From: Deltaproteobacteria bacterium
Lineage (GTDB): Bacteria > Desulfobacterota > Syntrophia > Syntrophales > Smithellaceae
Reading direction: 5' to 3'
Assembly: GCA_021372815.1 (NCBI GenBank)
Contig: JAJFTS010000088.1
Location: 1-55,207, forward strand
Length of the DNA stretch: 55,207 bases
Position 1 is the stretch's first letter. Every line of letters begins with the position of its first letter. The notes beneath the pieces are model-generated. The model saw nothing but the letters and a program-made list of their open reading frames with translations. It did no database searches and was not told where the DNA came from. Shown here piece after piece: positions 51,350-55,207 of the stretch. The position numbers and the translations under genes are program-made.

Positions 51350-51943
51350 TTACCGAAATTTTATTACTTTGAATTCTTTCAATGTCTCCAGAACTTCACA
51401 AAGCGGCAGTCCGATGACGTTTGTGTAGGATCCGCGAATGGACCGGATAAAATAGGCGCCCCGGCCCTGGATGGCGTATCCGCCAGCCTTATCGTAAGGT
51501 TCGTCACAGGCGATATACCAGCTCATTTCATCGGGACTGATCGTTTTGAATCGCACGGCGGATTGAATAACTTTTGTGGTACAGATTCCGGACGACACCC
51601 GGACAATGGTAAAGCCTGTAAACACTTTGTGTTCGCGTCCGCTCAGTTTTTTCAGCATATTTGCGGCCTGCGCCTGATTGGCCGGTTTGCCCAGAATCCT
51701 TCCGTCAATCACGACGATCGTATCGGCTCCCAGCACCCAGCTGTTTTGATTTTTTTCAGCGACGACGGTTGCTTTATCCAGCGAAAGCCTGCGGACATGA
51801 CGGGCCGGACTTTCTCCCGCGAGATAATCTTCATTGACGTGGGCGGGAATGATTTTAAAATTTAATCCGACGGATTTAAGAATTTCACGCCGGCGCGGCG
51901 AAGCGGAAGCTAAAATGAAGGAGACATTGTGATTTAGAGGCAT
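51350..51943 (-). CDS. maf: Maf nucleotide pyrophosphatase
   Basis: 197 residues. The start I-L-A-S-A-S-P-R-R-R-E-I-L is the family signature, with V-L-G-A-D-T-I-V and later G-G-Y-A-I-Q-G-R-G-A and G-S-Y-T-N-V-I-G-L-P. Maf proteins hydrolyse nucleoside triphosphates, including modified ones, to monophosphates and affect cell division. It is the first gene of the maf-yggS pair. Confidence 0.95.
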   Translation of the reverse strand: MPLNHNVSFILASASPRRREILKSVGLNFKIIPAHVNEDYLAGESPARHVRRLSLDKATVVAEKNQNSWVLGADTIVVIDGRILGKPANQAQAANMLKKLSGREHKVFTGFTIVRVSSGICTTKVIQSAVRFKTISPDEMSWYIACDEPYDKAGGYAIQGRGAYFIRSIRGSYTNVIGLPLCEVLETLKEFKVIKFR

Positions 51944-52078
51944 TTTTCTTCGTGTTTCCCGAAATTATTTTTTCGTCTGTATCACAAATTTAAGCAGCCC
52001 TGTCAATTGTAAATTCTCATTGCGTTCAGATAAACATCGGCGTTATGATATCGCCGAAAAACATCGACGAGGTGAATG

Positions 52079-52384
52079 ATGAAAAAAACATTTATTCTGC
52101 TTCTTACCCTGATTTTTTTTGCGGCATTTTTGGGTGTGGCGGCGGCTCAGGAAAGAAGGGCTCAATTAACCATACCCGGTTGCAGTGCCTGAGGTTCGAA
52201 GCAAAGGATAGGTTCTATCCTGAAAGAAGTTAAAGGAGTAAAGAAATATCAATTCGAAAATAATGATACACTGGTGGTGACTTTTGATGATGAAATAACC
52301 ACTCTGGATACCATTATTAATGAACTCAAAAAAGGAGGCAAAACAGTAAAAGGGAAACCTGTTTATTTAAATAAAGCTGATTAG
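52079..52384 (+). CDS. Selenocysteine-containing MerP-like metal-binding protein
   Basis: 101 residues if the in-frame UGA at 52190-52192 is read as selenocysteine (residue 38). A signal peptide (M-K-K-T-F-I-L-L-L-T-L then hydrophobic, to A-A-A-Q near 24) marks a periplasmic protein. The mature part has the beta-alpha-beta-beta-alpha-beta pattern of heavy-metal-associated domains: L-T-I-P-G-C-S-A-U-G-S-K, a helix to E-V-K-G-V-K, two strands with L-V-V-T-F-D-D-E, a second helix and a final strand. The metal motif GxxCxxC reads G-C-S-A-U, so Sec replaces the second cysteine. The frame continues in register after UGA to TAG at 52382. GAGGTG precedes the ATG. A SECIS-like hairpin follows. Confidence 0.85.
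52205..52221 (+). promoter_or_regulatory. Bacterial SECIS-like hairpin
   Basis: AGGATA (52205-52210), loop GGTTC (52211-52215), TATCCT (52216-52221): a perfect 6-bp stem with a loop that starts GGU, like the SelB-binding apical loop of E. coli fdhF. The loop begins 18 bases after the UGA codon, inside the range for bacterial SECIS elements. Confidence 0.72.
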
Positions 52385-52421
52385 CCGGATGATATCAGGA
52401 AAATGATTAACCCGACCTGAA

Positions 52422-53498
52422 CTAAAGATACTTCTTTAATTTGTCGGCTTCGAGTTTCTCGACAATTTTTTTGACATCCTGGGAACGGCCTTTTTTGCAG
52501 ATCAGCAAAGCGTCTTTTGTTTCGACGACGATCAAGTCTTTTACCCCCACCAGGGCAGTCAGTTTGCGCGGGTTGTAAACGAGAGAATCTTCCGAATCTT
52601 CCAGGATTGTCCGGCTGCCGCCCACCGCGGCGTTGTTTTTGGTATCTTTGGACGATATTTCCCAGAGGGCATCCCAGCTTCCGACGTCGCTCCAGCCAAA
52701 ATCTCCCGGAAGGATGAAAACGTTATCCGCTTTTTCCATAACCCCGTAGTCGATAGATATGGAATCCAGCTTTCTGTAGACACGGGAAACTGTTGCCGCT
52801 TCCAGGGGAGAACCTATCGCCTCCTCTATTTGCATCAGTCCCGCGTATAATGCGGGCAGCCAGCGGCCGATTTCTTTTAATATAACCGAGTTTTTCCAGA
52901 TAAACATGCCGCTGTTCCAGTAAAAATTGCCGCTTTGAACAAATTCCGCCGCCTTTTGAAAGTCGGGTTTTTCGCGGATGGACTTTACGCGGAAAATTTC
53001 TTCATTTTTTATTTTTTTGAGTGAATTTCCCTTTTCGATATAACCGAATCCCGTCTGAACGCTGGACGGTTTAATGCCGATCGTGACCAATCCATCTTCG
53101 TCAGCGGCGGTTTGGGCAGCTGCCCCGAGCACATCGATAAACTTTTGGGTATCCGCGATGGCGTGATCGGAGGGCAAAACGATCATGATATCGTCGGGGA
53201 CGATTTTACGGATGTGCAGCGCTGCCAGCCCGATACAGGCCGCCGTGTTTCTTCCCTGAGGTTCGATGATAATATTTCGGGATGGAATTTCCGGAAGCTG
53301 TCTCGTTAAAGTACGTGCATGCTTTTTGCCTGTGACGACAAGAATATTTTCCGGCGGAACAAGCGGTTTGATGCGGTCCACCGTTTCCTGGATGATTGTT
53401 TTGTCGCTGATGATATTTAACAGGTGTTTGGGTTTTTTCTCTCTGCTGCGCGGCCAGAATCGCGCGCCTTTGCCGCCGGCCATGATTACTGCGTACAT
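52422..53498 (-). CDS. manC: Mannose-1-phosphate guanylyltransferase
   Basis: 358 residues, nucleotidyltransferase domain only (no phosphomannose isomerase part). M-A-G-G-K-G-A-R-F-W-P-R-S-R-x-x-x-P-K-H-L-L binds nucleotide; L-P-S-D-H-A-I, G-Y-I-E-K-G, N-S-G-M-F-I-W, I-D-Y-G-V-M-E and D-F-G-W-S-D-V-G-S-W are family motifs. It makes GDP-mannose for surface polysaccharides. I choose the ATG at 53498, eight bases after CGGAG; a longer frame to 53570 adds 24 residues unlike the family. Thus it does not overlap the divergent methyltransferase gene. Confidence 0.93.
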   Translation of the reverse strand: MYAVIMAGGKGARFWPRSREKKPKHLLNIISDKTIIQETVDRIKPLVPPENILVVTGKKHARTLTRQLPEIPSRNIIIEPQGRNTAACIGLAALHIRKIVPDDIMIVLPSDHAIADTQKFIDVLGAAAQTAADEDGLVTIGIKPSSVQTGFGYIEKGNSLKKIKNEEIFRVKSIREKPDFQKAAEFVQSGNFYWNSGMFIWKNSVILKEIGRWLPALYAGLMQIEEAIGSPLEAATVSRVYRKLDSISIDYGVMEKADNVFILPGDFGWSDVGSWDALWEISSKDTKNNAAVGGSRTILEDSEDSLVYNPRKLTALVGVKDLIVVETKDALLICKKGRSQDVKKIVEKLEADKLKKYL

Positions 53499-53519
53499 GA
53501 TTTCATCTCCGCTCCTGAA

Positions 53520-53548
53520 TTGGTATATTAATGGATCACTCTTATAAT
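53520..53548 (+). promoter_or_regulatory. Sigma-70 promoter of the RlmI-like gene
   Basis: TTGGTA (53520-53525), 17 bases, TATAAT (53543-53548). Transcription would start near 53555, which makes the GTG at 53554 an unlikely start and supports the ATG at 53596. Confidence 0.78.
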
Positions 53549-53595
53549 ATAATGTGTCTTGCAATTTCAAGGCGGAAAAGATAATTTATCAAACC

Positions 53596-54792
53596 ATGGC
53601 CAATAATATAACATATCCGGAAATCACATTGAAAAAGGGACGGGAAGAAGCGCTGCTGCGCGGTCATCCCTGGATATTTTCCGGCGCAATAGCCTCACTG
53701 AAAGGTAATCCCGGCGCGGGCGATGTTGTCCTGGCCAGAGATTCTTCGGGCAGTAATCTGGCTCTGGGATTTTTTAATCCCGCCACGGATATCGCGTTTC
53801 GGGTTTTGACCAGAAAATGCGAAGAAAATATTTCCCCCTATTTCTGGCAGTCCCGTTTACACGAGGCATTCAAATTGCGGCAGAGAATCATCGGCGAACA
53901 GACGAACGCCTATCGCTTGATTAATGCCGAAGGCGACGGATTTCCGGGATTGATTGTCGATGTCTACAATACAACACTGGTTTTTTCGATTGCCACCGCC
54001 GGAATGGAACAGCAGAAGAGTCATATCATCAACGCTCTTGTTTCCCAGTTAAAACCGACGCGGATTTACGAGCAAAGCGACAGCCGGTCACGCCGCCTGG
54101 AAGGTCTGGAAGTTAAAAGCGGAGTTGTCTTCGGCGAAAATGCAGGCCCGGGCGTGGAAATAATGGAAAACGGTTTGAAATTTGAGGTGGATGTTGTTTC
54201 GGGGCAGAAGACCGGATTTTTCCTCGACCAGCGCGTCAACCGGGAAAAGATAGGAGCATTGAGCCGTGACGCCATTGTCCTGAATTGCTTTGCTTATACG
54301 GCGGCTTTTTCCGTTTATTGCGCGGAAGGCGGGGCAAAAAAAGTTGTTTCTCTGGATGTATCGCATTCCGCCTGCATGGCCGCCAGAAAAAATCTGCATC
54401 TTAACTGGTTTTCCGTGGAAAATTATCCGGTCATAGAAACCGATGTTTTTGAGTATTTGAGAAATGCTCAGGAAAATTTCAATCTTATTATTCTTGATCC
54501 GCCGGCGTTTGCCAAAACAAAAAGAGATGTGGCCAAGGCATCGCGGGGATATAAAGAAATCAATTTACAGGCAATCAAACACCTGACCAAAGGCGGGATG
54601 CTCGCCACCTTCTCCTGTTCCAATTTTATCGAAGAAGATCTTTTTTATAAAATTGTTCTTGGAGCAGCGCGGGATGCCGGCGCCGATTTGCAGCTGTTGA
54701 TGAGACTGGAAGCCGGACCGGATCATCCCATTGCTCTGGGACATTCCGAAGGCCGTTATCTGAAGGGATTATTGCTGGTTAAAAAGAATTAA
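53596..54792 (+). CDS. rlmI: RlmI-family 23S rRNA cytosine methyltransferase
   Basis: 398 residues. A PUA domain comes first (K-K-G-R-E-E-A-L-L-R-G-H-P-W-I-F), then E-G-D-G-F-P-G-L-I-V-D, G-F-F-L-D-Q-R, and a SAM site N-C-F-A-Y-T-A-A-F-S-V-Y with the catalytic segment L-I-I-L-D-P-P-A-F-A. RlmI makes 5-methylcytosine in 23S rRNA; the family also holds RlmK-like members, so the exact target is inferred. The longer GTG start at 53554 lies at the predicted transcription start and is rejected. Confidence 0.88.
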   Translation: MANNITYPEITLKKGREEALLRGHPWIFSGAIASLKGNPGAGDVVLARDSSGSNLALGFFNPATDIAFRVLTRKCEENISPYFWQSRLHEAFKLRQRIIGEQTNAYRLINAEGDGFPGLIVDVYNTTLVFSIATAGMEQQKSHIINALVSQLKPTRIYEQSDSRSRRLEGLEVKSGVVFGENAGPGVEIMENGLKFEVDVVSGQKTGFFLDQRVNREKIGALSRDAIVLNCFAYTAAFSVYCAEGGAKKVVSLDVSHSACMAARKNLHLNWFSVENYPVIETDVFEYLRNAQENFNLIILDPPAFAKTKRDVAKASRGYKEINLQAIKHLTKGGMLATFSCSNFIEEDLFYKIVLGAARDAGADLQLLMRLEAGPDHPIALGHSEGRYLKGLLLVKKN

Positions 54793-54801
54793 CTGCATTT
54801 T

Positions 54802-55207
54802 TTATCTGTTTTCTTCCTGCTTTTCTTTCAGGGATGCCGATTTTTCCGCCAGGTGATCGATGATCTTTTCATGGATAAGACGGGAAGCCATATTGTTGCC
54901 GACCGTTCCAACGAAAACGGAAACGGAGGTTAAATTTCTTTCCACGTATTCGACTTTGATCGTTACTTTTTCATCCTGAATGACGGCTTTGATGATGCCT
55001 GTAGAAATCTTGCGTTCCTTTTGAATATCCGTTGCTTTTAATTCACTGACCGATTTTTCACAGGCTGTCCAGACCGCGTCGATATCGGCTTTATAATCGC
55101 TTATAAGATTTCCATCCTGATAAAGAAACTTGCCGGAACTTATGCTGGCGACTTTACCCCGCAAGTTGATTGCCGCATCGCATCCGGCCATAAGCAGTAA
55201 GACGATA
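54802..55207 (-). CDS. Lipoprotein, 5' end outside the window (DUF3568-like)
   Basis: 135 residues are visible; the frame is open to the window edge. The first residues I-V-L-L-L-M-A-G-C are the end of a signal peptide with a lipobox, so the cysteine near 55181 would be lipidated; the ATG at 55191 is inside that signal peptide. The mature part (W-T-A-C-E-K-S-V-S-E-L, T-G-I-I-K-A-V-I-Q-D-E-K-V-T-I-K-V, S-V-F-V-G-T-V-G-N) resembles DUF3568 lipoproteins. Function unknown. It converges on the RlmI-like gene, with 9 bases between their stops. Confidence 0.8.
   Translation of the reverse strand, partial: IVLLLMAGCDAAINLRGKVASISSGKFLYQDGNLISDYKADIDAVWTACEKSVSELKATDIQKERKISTGIIKAVIQDEKVTIKVEYVERNLTSVSVFVGTVGNNMASRLIHEKIIDHLAEKSASLKEKQEENR

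Overview
The window looks like a chromosomal segment of an anaerobic Deltaproteobacterium/Desulfobacterota, most likely Syntrophales-like (Syntrophus/Smithella type). This is an inference from gene content and style: a three-gene proton-translocating transhydrogenase, sigma-54 regulators, PAS-rich HD-GYP proteins, a selenocysteine tRNA with a selenoprotein candidate, and bacterial housekeeping genes with many GTG/TTG starts. No rRNA is present and I cannot run a phylogeny.

Layout. 1-5.6 kb (+): the end of an unrecognised gene, an Nfu-type scaffold, a 2[4Fe-4S] ferredoxin, then tmk-holB-ricT-metG. 5.6-15 kb (mostly -): a thiol:disulfide protein, a 1378-residue protein with nine PAS domains and an HD-GYP domain, a flavodoxin-like reductase, cyclopropane fatty acid synthase, a nitroreductase and an outer-membrane beta-barrel. 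15.4 kb holds a frameshifted transposase remnant. 15.6-21.9 kb (+): a PAS/AAA+/Fis regulator with a variant sigma-54 contact loop, a well-formed -24/-12 promoter, a small helical protein and pntAA-pntAB-pntB. PntB carries two copies of its NADP(H)-binding domain.

23.2-35.65 kb is an AT-rich integrated element in the 3' end of the selenocysteine tRNA gene selC. A 27-bp copy of the tRNA end lies at the far boundary, and repeated AGGTTAAAG-type arm sites lie just inside both ends. It encodes two tyrosine recombinases, HU, an OLD-family ATPase/TOPRIM nuclease, an AlbA_2 protein, an archaeo-eukaryotic-type primase/helicase and small membrane proteins. It also encodes its own sigma-54 AAA+ activator, whose gene is followed by a -24/-12 promoter placed to drive the primase/helicase gene. 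A self-contained sigma-54 switch on a mobile element's replication gene is the main candidate for an undescribed system.

36-55.2 kb: a three-gene dehydrogenase cluster, one member closely resembling eukaryotic 3-ketodihydrosphingosine reductase, plus a membrane protein; moeA (-); a hairpin-rich divergent spacer; mfd, two parvulin-type chaperones and uvrA (+); an HD-GYP response regulator with an apparent CTG start; maf-yggS (-); a mannose-1-phosphate guanylyltransferase (-); an RlmI-type methyltransferase (+); and a truncated lipoprotein (-). At 52079-52384 lies a gene with an in-frame UGA: a periplasmic MerP-like heavy-metal-associated protein whose CxxC motif reads C-S-A-Sec, followed at the right distance by a small SECIS-like hairpin. 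It is a selenoprotein about 16 kb from the selC gene that would decode it.
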